Positions 42,803-51,526 of a stretch of DNA of 64,000 nucleotides are shown piece by piece. The DNA comes from CALBPI01 sp942491885 (lineage in GTDB: Bacteria; Pseudomonadota; Gammaproteobacteria; Steroidobacterales; Woeseiaceae): positions 62,001-126,000 of the forward strand of contig CALOCQ010000003.1 in the NCBI GenBank assembly GCA_942491885.1, given 5' to 3'. Each line of letters begins with the position of its first letter. Within the stretch, counting starts at the first letter, position 1. The notes below the pieces were generated by a model, which saw nothing but the letters and a program-made list of their open reading frames with translations, did not search any database and was not told where the DNA came from. The position numbers were made by a program, and so were the translations under genes.

Positions 42803-44040
42803 CCGATCGGGAAGCGCGCGGTGACGTCCTCGCCGTACAGCCAGTCGAGCTGCGCGCGGGCAATGCGCGGCGCGAGCCTGCCGCCGAGGCGCATGGTGCC
42901 GTAGGTCAGCGTTTGTCGTAGTCCGGCAGGCAGGTGGAACGTGTGCATGTTGCGTTTAGCACCGTTGTAGACGCGCTGCACACGCGCCAGACGCGCCGCC
43001 GTGTAGCCGTCAAAAGGTTCGTGCCCCGATTCGGAGCCAGTTCGCTGCATGTTACCGGCCAGCGTCGCGGTCAACACCCAGGCATCCTCAATCGCCATTG
43101 CCGCGCCCTGCGCAAGAAACGGCAGCATCGCGTGACACGCATCACCGAGCAGCGCCACGCGTCCTTGCTGCCACAGCGTTAGCGGCGGGCGGTCGAACAG
43201 CGCCCAGCGATAGTGCGCGTCGGCCTCCGCGAGTAGTGTGGTCACGATCGGGTGCCAGCCGTCGAAGTCGGCGAGTGCCAGCGCCTTGTCGCCGCGTTCG
43301 GTCCATGACTCGCTGCGCCACTCGCTTTGCTCGACGACAGCGACGATGTTCGCAAGCCGCCCGCCGCGCAATCGGTAGGTGACCGCGTGGCGGCCTTCGC
43401 CAACCCAGACGCAGGCGGTCGGTGGCGGCGCGTCATCGCCGAGCCTGTCGATATCGACCGTTGCGCGCCAGGCGCTGTTGCCGGTAAACCGCGCTGCATC
43501 ATCGCCGAATAGCGAGCGTCGGATTGTGGAGTGGATGCCGTCGGCGCCGATAACATACTCGGCGTTCAGTTCGCGACCATCGGCCATGCGCACGGCTACG
43601 TGTTGGTCGTGCAGTCGGATCGATTCGACGTCGCTACCGGCGATGACCGGATTCGTGACACGTGACGCCAGTGCGTCGGAAAGATGTTTGATCAGGTCGG
43701 CACGATGCACATGCAGGTAGGGTGCGCCCCAATGCGCGCGTGCGGCGTCGCCGGCTTCGATCGTGAACACACTTCGCCCGCTCGTGCCGATTCGCATTTC
43801 CAGTGACTGCGGTGCGAAGCTGCCGGCTTCTATCGCAGGCAAAACGCCGATGGCAGCGAGCACGCGGCATGCGTTAGGGCTGAGTTGGATACCCGCGCCA
43901 ACCTCGCCCAATGACGTCGCGCGTTCGAGCACGAGGGGGCGGTAGCCGGCCTGATGCAGGCACAGCGCAGCGGTCAGTCCGCCGATGCCGCCGCCAATCA
44001 CGAGGGCGTTGTGTTGCGTGTCGGGCCGGGTGTTTGTCAT
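42799..44040 (-). CDS. FAD-dependent monooxygenase (salicylate hydroxylase-like)
   Basis: A 413-residue class A flavoprotein hydroxylase. Visible motifs: the N-terminal GGGIGGLTAALCLHQAGYRPLVLERA dinucleotide fold at residues 17-42, a long-chain DG motif (YVIGADGIHSTIRRSLFGD), and the second flavin motif GRVALLGDACHAMLPFLAQGAAMAIEDAWVLTATL. Such enzymes hydroxylate aromatic or related rings with NAD(P)H and oxygen in the cytoplasm. The gene is divergent from the MDR reductase gene (72 bases) and convergent with the YeeE pair. A ring substrate is suggested but not identified. Confidence 0.92.
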   Translation of the reverse strand: MTNTRPDTQHNALVIGGGIGGLTAALCLHQAGYRPLVLERATSLGEVGAGIQLSPNACRVLAAIGVLPAIEAGSFAPQSLEMRIGTSGRSVFTIEAGDAARAHWGAPYLHVHRADLIKHLSDALASRVTNPVIAGSDVESIRLHDQHVAVRMADGRELNAEYVIGADGIHSTIRRSLFGDDAARFTGNSAWRATVDIDRLGDDAPPPTACVWVGEGRHAVTYRLRGGRLANIVAVVEQSEWRSESWTERGDKALALADFDGWHPIVTTLLAEADAHYRWALFDRPPLTLWQQGRVALLGDACHAMLPFLAQGAAMAIEDAWVLTATLAGNMQRTGSESGHEPFDGYTAARLARVQRVYNGAKRNMHTFHLPAGLRQTLTYGTMRLGGRLAPRIARAQLDWLYGEDVTARFPIG

Positions 44041-44112
44041 CCGCGCTATCGTACTCTATCGACCGGCTGTTCAGGTATGCTTAGCGCCCGACCCGTTTGC
44101 GAGGAGACGATG

Positions 44113-45111
44113 ATGCGCGCAGTGACAATTTCACAACCCGGTGGGCTGGATAAGCTCACGCTGGTAGATGCCGACACCCGTGCACCCGGCGCTGGTGAGG
44201 TTCAGGTTCGCTGGCACGCGACGTCATTAAATTTTCACGACTACATGGTTGCCGCCGGCTTGATTCCGGTCGCCGACGGGCGCATCCCGATGTCGGACGG
44301 TGCCGGTGAGATTACCGCGGTTGGCGACGGCGTGCTCGATTGGAAAGTCGGCGACAAGGTCATGTCGACGTTCTTCCCGTTGTGGCGCGAAGGCGCGCCG
44401 AGTATGCAGAACTTGCCGGCCGTGGCCGGTGAAACCTGTGACGGTTTCGCGACCCAGCAATCCTGTGTGGGGGCGAATACGCTGACGGGCATCCCCGCCG
44501 GTTACAGCTATGCGCAGGCGGCGACTTTGCCGTGCGCCGCATTGACGGCATGGCGCGGGCTGGTCGTCGAGGGCGGCATCAAGGCCGGTGACAGCGTGCT
44601 CATCGAGGGTAGTGGTGGCATGTCGATCTTCGGCTTGCAGATCGCCAAGGCGGCGGGCGCCACGGTTTATGCGACGTCGTCTTCCAACGAAAAGATGGAG
44701 CGCCTCAAAGCGCTCGGCGCCGATGTCGTGATCAACTACAAAGACGACGAGAACTGGGGCAAGACCGTGTACGGGATGTCCGGTGGTGTCGACCATGTGC
44801 TCGATGTGGGCGGCGGCGCAACGATACGCCAGTCGACGGAAGCGGTCGCCATAGGCGGCAGCATCGTGCTGATCGGTATCCTCGGCGGGCGCAAGGGCGA
44901 GATCGTGTTTCCGAAGTACTTCTTCAAGCAGGTGCGCATGACCGGCATCGCGGTCGGCAGCCACGCGATGCAGCACGACATGGTGCGTGCGATCGAGGTC
45001 GCGGGTATGCAGCCCGTGATCGACAAAAGCTTCGCTATTGACGAGCTGGGCAAGGCGTTCGAATACCAGCTGTCAGGCAAGCACTTCGGCAAGATTGTTG
45101 TTGAGTACTAG
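44113..45111 (+). CDS. Zinc-type medium-chain alcohol dehydrogenase/reductase-like protein
   Basis: A 332-residue MDR protein starting at the second of two ATGs, with GAGGAG six bases upstream. GroES-like half: VRWHATSLNFHDYMVAAG, MSDGAGEITAVGDGV; Rossmann half: VLIEGSGGMSIFGLQIAKAAGATVYATSSS and GGVDHVLDVGGG. The catalytic zinc cysteine that normally follows the SLN(F/C)xD segment is absent and there is no structural-zinc cluster. It likely reduces an enone or aldehyde with NADPH. It is followed after 48 bases by the OsmC gene on the same strand. Confidence 0.9.
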   Translation: MRAVTISQPGGLDKLTLVDADTRAPGAGEVQVRWHATSLNFHDYMVAAGLIPVADGRIPMSDGAGEITAVGDGVLDWKVGDKVMSTFFPLWREGAPSMQNLPAVAGETCDGFATQQSCVGANTLTGIPAGYSYAQAATLPCAALTAWRGLVVEGGIKAGDSVLIEGSGGMSIFGLQIAKAAGATVYATSSSNEKMERLKALGADVVINYKDDENWGKTVYGMSGGVDHVLDVGGGATIRQSTEAVAIGGSIVLIGILGGRKGEIVFPKYFFKQVRMTGIAVGSHAMQHDMVRAIEVAGMQPVIDKSFAIDELGKAFEYQLSGKHFGKIVVEY

Positions 45112-45159
45112 GCGAGCGGAACCAGCCGTCGCGGCGGTCAACCAGCAAACGGAGACGAA

Positions 45160-45624
45160 TTGGCCAGGCAACACACCTACACGCTGACGCTGCAATGGAC
45201 CGGCAACACCGGGCAGGGCACAGCGGACTATCGCAGTTACAAGCGCGACTATGAGATCAGCGCCGACGGCAAGCCGGTGCTGGCCGGTTCGGCGGACCCG
45301 GATTATCTCGGCGATGCCGGCCGATGGAATCCGGAGGAATTGCTGGTCGCAGCACTTTCAGCCTGCCATAAGCTCTGGTTCTTACATTTGTGCGCGAGCG
45401 CGAATATTACGGTAACGGGATACGTCGACGCCCCACTCGGAACTATGAATACAAACGACGATGGCAGTGGGCAATTCTCAAGTGTGCTGCTCAGGCCCAC
45501 GATCACACTCGCCGATGCCGCGCAGGTGGCCCGCGCGGATGCGTTGCATGCCAAGGCGCACGACATGTGTTTTATCGCACGCTCGGTCAACTTTCCGGTC
45601 AGCGTCGAGGCGAATTACCGCTAG
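45160..45624 (+). CDS. OsmC-family protein
   Basis: A 154-residue peroxiredoxin-like protein of the OsmC/Ohr superfamily. The start is TTG at 45160 with GGAG five bases upstream. The first active-site cysteine lies in the helix LLVAALSACHKLWFLHLC near residue 69. The second expected one is in HAKAHDMCFIARSVNFPV. This spacing is that of OsmC-like hydroperoxide reductases, which remove organic peroxides. It is probably co-transcribed with the MDR reductase and convergent with the DUF2855 gene, 12 bases apart. Confidence 0.88.
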   Translation: MARQHTYTLTLQWTGNTGQGTADYRSYKRDYEISADGKPVLAGSADPDYLGDAGRWNPEELLVAALSACHKLWFLHLCASANITVTGYVDAPLGTMNTNDDGSGQFSSVLLRPTITLADAAQVARADALHAKAHDMCFIARSVNFPVSVEANYR

Positions 45625-45636
45625 CCGGTGTTGCGG

Positions 45637-46716
45637 CTAGTTCGGCGTAATGATCAGCCCGACATCCGGTTGCGCGTTGCCTGCCAGCACTTCCTTATAG
45701 GCGGCCTGCAGCACATTCATGCCGGCGATGTGCTGGTAGCTGAGCCAGGTGCGGCTCTTGATCGCCGCGTCATGCCAGAACTTGAACGCGCGCTTATCAA
45801 ACTCGCCCGGTCCCCATTCTTTGGCACGTTTCTGGATATGTCCGGGCGCGAAAAACATTTCGCTGCGCTCGCGGATAAAGTGCTCGCCCATCTTGTTTTC
45901 GTCGTAATGGGTGAGCCCGACATTGGACGTGTAACGCATATTGTCGCCAAGCATTTTGTGCAAATCCGACAGCACTTCTCCGTTGCCGGACATGTCGACA
46001 ATGACGGACGGTAAGGTGTCGTCGACCGCATCCAGCGCATGGTAGCCGATCACCTGATCGTACAAGCCGAGTGCTTCAACCTTTTCGATGTTGCCCGGTG
46101 AGGTGATCCCGATGAGTGCGTGATCACCGTCCTCTTCGGCCAGCGCGTAGGCCAGACCAATCGCGGTTTTCGACGACGCGCTGGGAATGATGACCTGCTC
46201 GGCACCGAAAAACTTGTTGTCGATCAGAAAGTCATAGAGGCAGTACGAGGTCGCGTATAGCGGGAACAGCAGCATGCGGTCGTCATCCATAGACGCGTCG
46301 TAATGTGGCTCGTGCGTGCAGCGGGCATAGGCGTTGTAGACCGGCGGCAGATTGGCGCGATGCGGCATTTGATCCTGCAGGCGCATGGCGGAAACTTTGC
46401 CGGGCCGCATGACCAGGTGCGTACCCATCGGCCAGTAGCCATACAGGCGCTCGCCGACAGCGATTTCGTCATGGTTCGACGCGACTATATCGGCGAAACC
46501 CCATACCGGGATGATGCCCCAGCCTTCCTCGGCCGGGAAAAACTGCCAATAGCCGATCTTCTCGCCGACGACGCCATAGGTGATGTTGTTCGCGGTCAGC
46601 CCGAACCGGTCTACCGCCGCGAGTACCTCACCGTCCGCCAGCTCAGGTAGTTCGTGCTCATGCACACGGCTGGTTGCCAATTGCGTTTTTTTGACTTCAA
46701 GAACCTGAGTTTTCAT
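45637..46716 (-). CDS. DUF2855-family MDR-like protein
   Basis: A 359-residue protein matching DUF2855: LPELADGEVLAAVDRFGLTANNITYGVVG at residues 24-52, EGWGIIPVWGFADIVAS, YGYWPMGTHLVM and the central VIIPSASSKTAIGLAYAL, a degenerate Rossmann segment. The fold resembles medium-chain dehydrogenases, but the usual glycine motif is missing and no reaction is known. No neighbour is clearly in the same operon: 88 bases separate it from the MscS channel gene on the same strand. Confidence 0.88.
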   Translation of the reverse strand: MKTQVLEVKKTQLATSRVHEHELPELADGEVLAAVDRFGLTANNITYGVVGEKIGYWQFFPAEEGWGIIPVWGFADIVASNHDEIAVGERLYGYWPMGTHLVMRPGKVSAMRLQDQMPHRANLPPVYNAYARCTHEPHYDASMDDDRMLLFPLYATSYCLYDFLIDNKFFGAEQVIIPSASSKTAIGLAYALAEEDGDHALIGITSPGNIEKVEALGLYDQVIGYHALDAVDDTLPSVIVDMSGNGEVLSDLHKMLGDNMRYTSNVGLTHYDENKMGEHFIRERSEMFFAPGHIQKRAKEWGPGEFDKRAFKFWHDAAIKSRTWLSYQHIAGMNVLQAAYKEVLAGNAQPDVGLIITPN

Positions 46717-46804
46717 AGCATCACTTTTGGTTGTTGCGTCTATTCAGTATCGCACGCGCGAACCGAAAGCCACAGCGTTGCTGCTAACGGCTCGCGCGTG
46801 GCGT

Positions 46805-47950
46805 TCAGCCGTCCGGTTGCGGTGGTTGTTGCTCCGGCAACTCGCGGACATAAATGTCTTGTTTCGGGAACGGGATTTCGATGCCCTCGCTGTTGAAGCG
46901 CCGATACACTTCCATCAACAGGTCATGACTGACTTTGCCGCTCAGCACAGGCTCGCCCACCCAGCACAGTAGTTCGAAATCCAGGCTTGAGTCGCCCAGC
47001 CCGCGCAGTCGCACGCGCGGTGCCGGCGTTGCGATCACGTCCGGGTGTGCGGCGGCGATGTCTTCTAACAGCGCGACAACCTGATCGGCGTCCGAGCCGT
47101 AGCCCGCGCCCGCCTTTATTCTTAATCTGCGTTGCGTGGAATGCCCGGCGGTCTCATTGACGATCTTCGAGTTCGCCATCACCGCGTTCGGAATGGTGAT
47201 CTCGATATCATCGCGGGTCAGCAGTCGCGTCGAGCGCAAGCCAACGTGGGTGATCATGCCACGCTCGCCGCTGTCCAGATTCACAAAGTCGCCGACCTTG
47301 TAGGGCGCATCGACAACAATAAACACACCCGAGAACAAATTCGCCAGCGTGTCGCGCGCGGCGAAGCCGATCGCGATACCGGCGACACCGGCAGATGCCA
47401 GCCACGCCGTCGCATCCACGTCCCAGATGCCAAGCAACAGGTAGCCGGCAATACCGATCAACAGGATTTTGCCGACCATATCGAACAGCGGCACCGTCGA
47501 TGCCTGAATGACCTCGAACCGGTCCTTGAACTGACTGACCGTTGACAGCAGCAGGCTTACCGCCGCAATGGCGGCATTCATCCAGATCAGTACCGTCAGG
47601 GACAGAAGCAGATTAATGATGATTCGCGTCATTGTTGACGGGAGTTGCAGGCTTACCGTCGCTACTGCCAGTGCGCCATAAAGCACGGCGAGAAACAGCG
47701 GCCGGCTAAGAATCTTCAGTAGCTGATCGTCGATATCTGTTGCCGTGCGCTTGGTGAGCTGGTGCACAAAGCGACGCAGAACGGCGACCAGCACCGATGC
47801 CGCAACAAAACCGATGACGACGATGATGAGTGCGGCGACGATCGGGTATTCGTTGAGCCAGATCCAATACGGGCGTAATACCTCGGGCAGGTATTCCCCG
47901 ACCTGATCCGTGGTAAAGACGGCGTCTTGCGGTGCTATTTCATCAGCCAT
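46805..47950 (-). CDS. MscS-family mechanosensitive channel
   Basis: A 381-residue inner-membrane protein, starting at ATG 47948-47950. Helices near residues 37-57, 80-100 and 110-130 precede the pore helix and the beta domain: GVAGIAIGFAARDTLANLFSGVFIVVDAPYKVGDFV at about residue 185, then GERGMITHVGLRSTRLLTRDDIEITIPNAVMANSKIVN. These are the MscS core motifs. The C-terminal alpha/beta part ends with GIEIPFPKQDIYV. It overlaps the TIGR03084-like gene by 8 bases and is the tail of the carboxylase operon. It protects against osmotic downshift. Confidence 0.92.
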   Translation of the reverse strand: MADEIAPQDAVFTTDQVGEYLPEVLRPYWIWLNEYPIVAALIIVVIGFVAASVLVAVLRRFVHQLTKRTATDIDDQLLKILSRPLFLAVLYGALAVATVSLQLPSTMTRIIINLLLSLTVLIWMNAAIAAVSLLLSTVSQFKDRFEVIQASTVPLFDMVGKILLIGIAGYLLLGIWDVDATAWLASAGVAGIAIGFAARDTLANLFSGVFIVVDAPYKVGDFVNLDSGERGMITHVGLRSTRLLTRDDIEITIPNAVMANSKIVNETAGHSTQRRLRIKAGAGYGSDADQVVALLEDIAAAHPDVIATPAPRVRLRGLGDSSLDFELLCWVGEPVLSGKVSHDLLMEVYRRFNSEGIEIPFPKQDIYVRELPEQQPPQPDG

Positions 47951-48770
47951 TTGGCGGTTCCGTTGTTGTGCTGACTTGCAGCGTGCGTGTTCCCGGTAGC
48001 GGTGGCGGATTCGGCGGGCCGGCGAAGCACTGTGCGATATCCATCCATTGCGCGGCAGTCTCACCGCGCACATCAAGACCGGTGTCTCTGATATTGCGAA
48101 CCTGAGTCACGACCTGACAGAAATCGCGGGCCAGACCGGTGATCTGGTTATCCGCATCGTCGCCGAATTGCCAGGTTTCACCGGAAGGCGCCTGCAGAAT
48201 CAACGCGGGCATAGCCGGCGGGACATCCAGCCCGTTAATCCGGAAGTTGAATGCGAAGGTATTGACGCCGAGCATGACGATATTGTGCAGCCGGTCGGAA
48301 TCGATGCGGTCGATACCCGCGAGATCGAATATCGCCTGCCCGTGCGCCCAGGTTTCCATCAGGCGCGCGCTGATGCACGAGCGAACGCTCATGTCAGGCC
48401 CGCCCCATTTGACGCGTTGCCTGGGGTCGGCATCGCCATACAACTGGCAGACTGCGCTGACGCTTTGTCGCCACGCGTCGGCGATATCGCGCGGCGACAG
48501 TCCGGCCAGTAGTTCGTTCTCAAAAGCGCGCATGCCACCCGGACCTTGCATCGCGGCGACAACGCGGTTGAAGAATGCTGAAAACGCGTCGCTGTCGGCA
48601 ATCGTCAATGCGGCGGCATCGTTCCAGATATAGAGGTGGCCGAGAATGTCGGCGACGGCCCAGTCCTTGAACTGGGTCTTGCGCAGCAACCAGCTCTCGT
48701 CGAAATCATCGACGAGCGCGCCCAGCGCGTCACTTTCTGCGCGAAACGCGCTGACTTCGGCAAGCGTCAT
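47943..48770 (-). CDS. TIGR03084-like metal-binding protein (DinB/maleylpyruvate isomerase fold)
   Basis: A 275-residue protein with the four-helix DinB-like arrangement: an N-terminal EVSAFRAESDALGALVDDFDE helix, then DWAVADILGHLYIWN with the metal-ligand histidine, a MSVRSCISARLMETWAHGQAIFDLAG segment carrying further ligands (E, H) and a C-terminal domain ending in proline-rich sequence. This matches the mycothiol-dependent enzyme-like TIGR03084 proteins. Its start overlaps the biotin carboxylase stop by one base and its stop overlaps the channel gene, so it belongs to the carboxylase operon. No reaction is known for the family. Confidence 0.8.
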   Translation of the reverse strand: MTLAEVSAFRAESDALGALVDDFDESWLLRKTQFKDWAVADILGHLYIWNDAAALTIADSDAFSAFFNRVVAAMQGPGGMRAFENELLAGLSPRDIADAWRQSVSAVCQLYGDADPRQRVKWGGPDMSVRSCISARLMETWAHGQAIFDLAGIDRIDSDRLHNIVMLGVNTFAFNFRINGLDVPPAMPALILQAPSGETWQFGDDADNQITGLARDFCQVVTQVRNIRDTGLDVRGETAAQWMDIAQCFAGPPNPPPLPGTRTLQVSTTTEPPNG

Positions 48771-50743
48771 TATTCGGCGACCTCCAGGCTGATCAGCAGC
48801 GCATCGGCGGCAATTTGCGTGTCTTGCTGCGCGTGAATTGCGCGCACCGTGCCGTCGCTGTTAGCCGTGATTTCATGTTGCATCTTCATCGCCTCAATGA
48901 CGGCGAGTCGCTGCCCGCGTGTGACAATGTCGCCAACCTCAACATGCAGTGCGGCAACGCGTCCATGCATGGGTGCATAAACACTGCCGTCGTCAGGGCC
49001 CTCGCAATCGAGCCCGTCGCTGCCCGCGAGAGAGAAACTCAAGGTGGCGCATGCGCCGGCGAGATGCAACGTGTTGCTGTTGTCGATTGCGAAGTGCCAG
49101 TCCTGTTTGACGTTGCCGGTGGCGAGCGTCGCACGATGCTCGCCGAAGTCTATGACGTCGATATCCACGCCATTGCTGACATGGTAGCGGTCGCCGCCGA
49201 GCGGGCGCACCGTGAGTGCATGCCGGCCATCGTCGTCGGCCCACTCGAAGCGACTGCATAATGACGCGTCGCTGCTCCAGTCGGCCAGTTGTGCCCCGAC
49301 ATCGTAGCTCGCGTTCATCGCACGTTGCCGGTCGCGGCGATAGCAGATGACGGCGGCGGCCGCGCTCGATGGCGCATCGTGCTTCGCCGCGCCAAAGTCG
49401 GTGGCGTGCCTGGTCAGAAATACGGTCGTCGCGTGACCATCGGCAAACACCGGGTGGGCCAATACGCCGATCAGAAAGTCACGGTTGGTGGTCAACCCCA
49501 GAATCGCGGTTTGCCCCAACGCATCGATCAGGCGACGCCGGGCATCATCACGGCTGTCGCCGCAGGCGATGATTTTCGCCAGCATCGGGTCGTAGTACGG
49601 CGATATCGTCTGCCCGCTGGCAATACCGCCGTCGGTTCTTGCCAGCGCTTCGGGCGCTGCCTGCCAATGGCTGATGTGGCCCGTTTGCGGCAGAAATGAT
49701 TGCGCCGGATCTTCGGCATACAGGCGTACCTCGATCGCGTGCCCGTGCGCTTCAATGTCGTCCTGTCCGAACGGCAAAGGCGTGCCCTGCGCAATGTCGA
49801 TTTGTAGTGCCACCAGATCGAGTCCGGTAATCATTTCAGTAACCGGGTGCTCGACCTGCAAGCGTGTGTTCATTTCCAGAAAATAAAACTCGCCGCTCGC
49901 ATCAAGCAGGAATTCAACGGTGCCGGCGCCGCGATAGCCGATGCCGCTGGCGGCACTGATGGCCGCCGCGCCGAGTCGTGCGCGCAGCTCTGCGTCGACG
50001 GCGGGGCAGGGCGATTCCTCCACGACTTTCTGATGGCGCCTTTGCACAGAGCAATCACGCTCACCGAGATGGACGATGTTGTCGTGCTGGTCGGCGATGA
50101 TCTGAACCTCAACGTGCCGCGCATCCACAATGGCGCGCTCGAGAATCAGCTCGGGTGACCCGAACGCGGCCTCGGCCTCTGCCCGCGCCATTGCCAGCGC
50201 CGGCAGTAGCGCGTCTGCATCTTCAACAGTGCGCATGCCGCGCCCGCCGCCACCGGCCGATGCCTTGATCATCAGCGGGTAGCCAATATCGGCGGCGGCA
50301 GTCGCGAACGCCTGGTCGCTTTGCTCGTCGCCCTCGTAGCCGGGCACGCAGGGGACATCGCGCGCAAGCATGTGACGTTTGGCGGCGGCCTTGTTGCCCA
50401 TCAAGTCGATGGCGTCGGCGCCCGGGCCGATAAATACCAAACCCGCGCTGTCGCAAGCCCGCGCGAACGCCGCGTTTTCGGAAAGAAAGCCATAGCCCGG
50501 GTGGATCGCGTCGGCGCCGGCGGCTTCGGCCGCCGCGACTATTGCCGCGATATTGAGATAGGAGTCGGACGCCGGTGCGGGTCCGATCGGCACGGCCTGA
50601 TCGGCCTGTGCGACGTGCGGCGCGTCAGCGTCCGCATCCGAGTACACGGCGATCGCACGCCGCCCGCCTGCCTGAACCGTGCGAATGATGCGACACGCGA
50701 TCTCGCCGCGGTTGGCGATGAGTATCGTGTTGATACGCGTCAT
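48770..50743 (-). CDS. Acyl-CoA carboxylase, biotin carboxylase plus biotin carrier subunit
   Basis: A 657-residue alpha subunit. Biotin carboxylase occupies about residues 1-450: ILIANRGEIACRIIRT, HPGYGFLSENAAFA, the ATP-grasp loop MIKASAGGGGRGMRTV, SVQRRHQKVVEESP and EMNTRLQVEHPVTE. The C-terminal biotin carrier holds K620 in VIEAMKMQHEIT. It carboxylates biotin with bicarbonate and ATP for transfer by the carboxyltransferase encoded in the same operon. The order AtuA-CT-ECH-BC resembles the geranyl-CoA and methylcrotonyl-CoA carboxylase operons (atu/liu). It overlaps the enoyl-CoA hydratase gene by 4 bases. Confidence 0.95.
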   Translation of the reverse strand: MTRINTILIANRGEIACRIIRTVQAGGRRAIAVYSDADADAPHVAQADQAVPIGPAPASDSYLNIAAIVAAAEAAGADAIHPGYGFLSENAAFARACDSAGLVFIGPGADAIDLMGNKAAAKRHMLARDVPCVPGYEGDEQSDQAFATAAADIGYPLMIKASAGGGGRGMRTVEDADALLPALAMARAEAEAAFGSPELILERAIVDARHVEVQIIADQHDNIVHLGERDCSVQRRHQKVVEESPCPAVDAELRARLGAAAISAASGIGYRGAGTVEFLLDASGEFYFLEMNTRLQVEHPVTEMITGLDLVALQIDIAQGTPLPFGQDDIEAHGHAIEVRLYAEDPAQSFLPQTGHISHWQAAPEALARTDGGIASGQTISPYYDPMLAKIIACGDSRDDARRRLIDALGQTAILGLTTNRDFLIGVLAHPVFADGHATTVFLTRHATDFGAAKHDAPSSAAAAVICYRRDRQRAMNASYDVGAQLADWSSDASLCSRFEWADDDGRHALTVRPLGGDRYHVSNGVDIDVIDFGEHRATLATGNVKQDWHFAIDNSNTLHLAGACATLSFSLAGSDGLDCEGPDDGSVYAPMHGRVAALHVEVGDIVTRGQRLAVIEAMKMQHEITANSDGTVRAIHAQQDTQIAADALLISLEVAE

Positions 50744-51525
50744 TGCGACCAGTCCGGTTGGCGCTTCTCAATAAACGACGCGATGCCTTCGCGCCCTTCG
50801 TCGCTCAGCAAGCGCTCGGTGAAACAGTTCGCGGCAGCATCGATCATCGCGTCGGATTCGCGGCGGCCGGACTCGCGCAGCAGCGCCTTGGTGGCCGCGA
50901 CGGCGCCGGGTGCGCAGTGCATGACGTCCTTGCGCACGTTGGCCTCGATGCTATCCAGCCCGTCATCGTCATCGGCAACAAAGTCGGCGATGCCGAGCGC
51001 ATGTGCTTCATCTCCCTTGAAACGAGCGCCGGTCAGCATGATGCGTCGGGCTTTGGCCGGGCCGATGCGATTGATGACCAACGGCGCAATTTGTGCCGGG
51101 ACGATCCCGAGGCGGGTCTCTGTCAGCGCGAAACGGCATTCGCGCGTCACCGCAACAACATCGCCGGCACAGACCATGCCCAGCCCGCCGGCCATCGCGG
51201 CGCCATGCACGAGCATGATGACGACTTGCGGCATCCGATTGATCTGGTGGAATAACTCACCGGCGCCGCGGCTGGATAGCGCAATGGCGGCGACGGCATC
51301 CGGATCATCAAGATCGCTCTGGAAGCCTTTCAGATCGCCGCCGGCACAAAAGACGTCACCCTGGCCGCGGAATGTGATGCCGCGCACGCTGCGGTCGGGC
51401 GCGGTGCTGCGCAGCAAGCTGAGCAACTCGGCAACCATTTCGGAGGACAACGCGTTTCTGGATTCGGGCCTTGCCAGCCATATGGTCAGCCAGCCGTCGC
51501 GCAGCGTAGTTTCAATCGTCGCCAT
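50740..51525 (-). CDS. Enoyl-CoA hydratase/isomerase
   Basis: A 261-residue crotonase-family protein. The start is ATG 51523-51525 after AAGGATCTGAT. The oxyanion-hole segments are GITFRGQGDVFCAGGDLKGF and MLVHGAAMAGGLGMVCAGDVVAV. Catalytic acids are expected near FALTETRLGIVPAQIAPLV, with E and P typical of isohexenylglutaconyl- or methylglutaconyl-CoA hydratases (AtuE/LiuC-like). It hydrates the product of the neighbouring carboxylase (inference from operon order). It lies between the carboxyltransferase (2-base gap) and biotin carboxylase genes. Confidence 0.92.
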   Translation of the reverse strand: MATIETTLRDGWLTIWLARPESRNALSSEMVAELLSLLRSTAPDRSVRGITFRGQGDVFCAGGDLKGFQSDLDDPDAVAAIALSSRGAGELFHQINRMPQVVIMLVHGAAMAGGLGMVCAGDVVAVTRECRFALTETRLGIVPAQIAPLVINRIGPAKARRIMLTGARFKGDEAHALGIADFVADDDDGLDSIEANVRKDVMHCAPGAVAATKALLRESGRRESDAMIDAAANCFTERLLSDEGREGIASFIEKRQPDWSQ

Positions 51526-51526
51526 A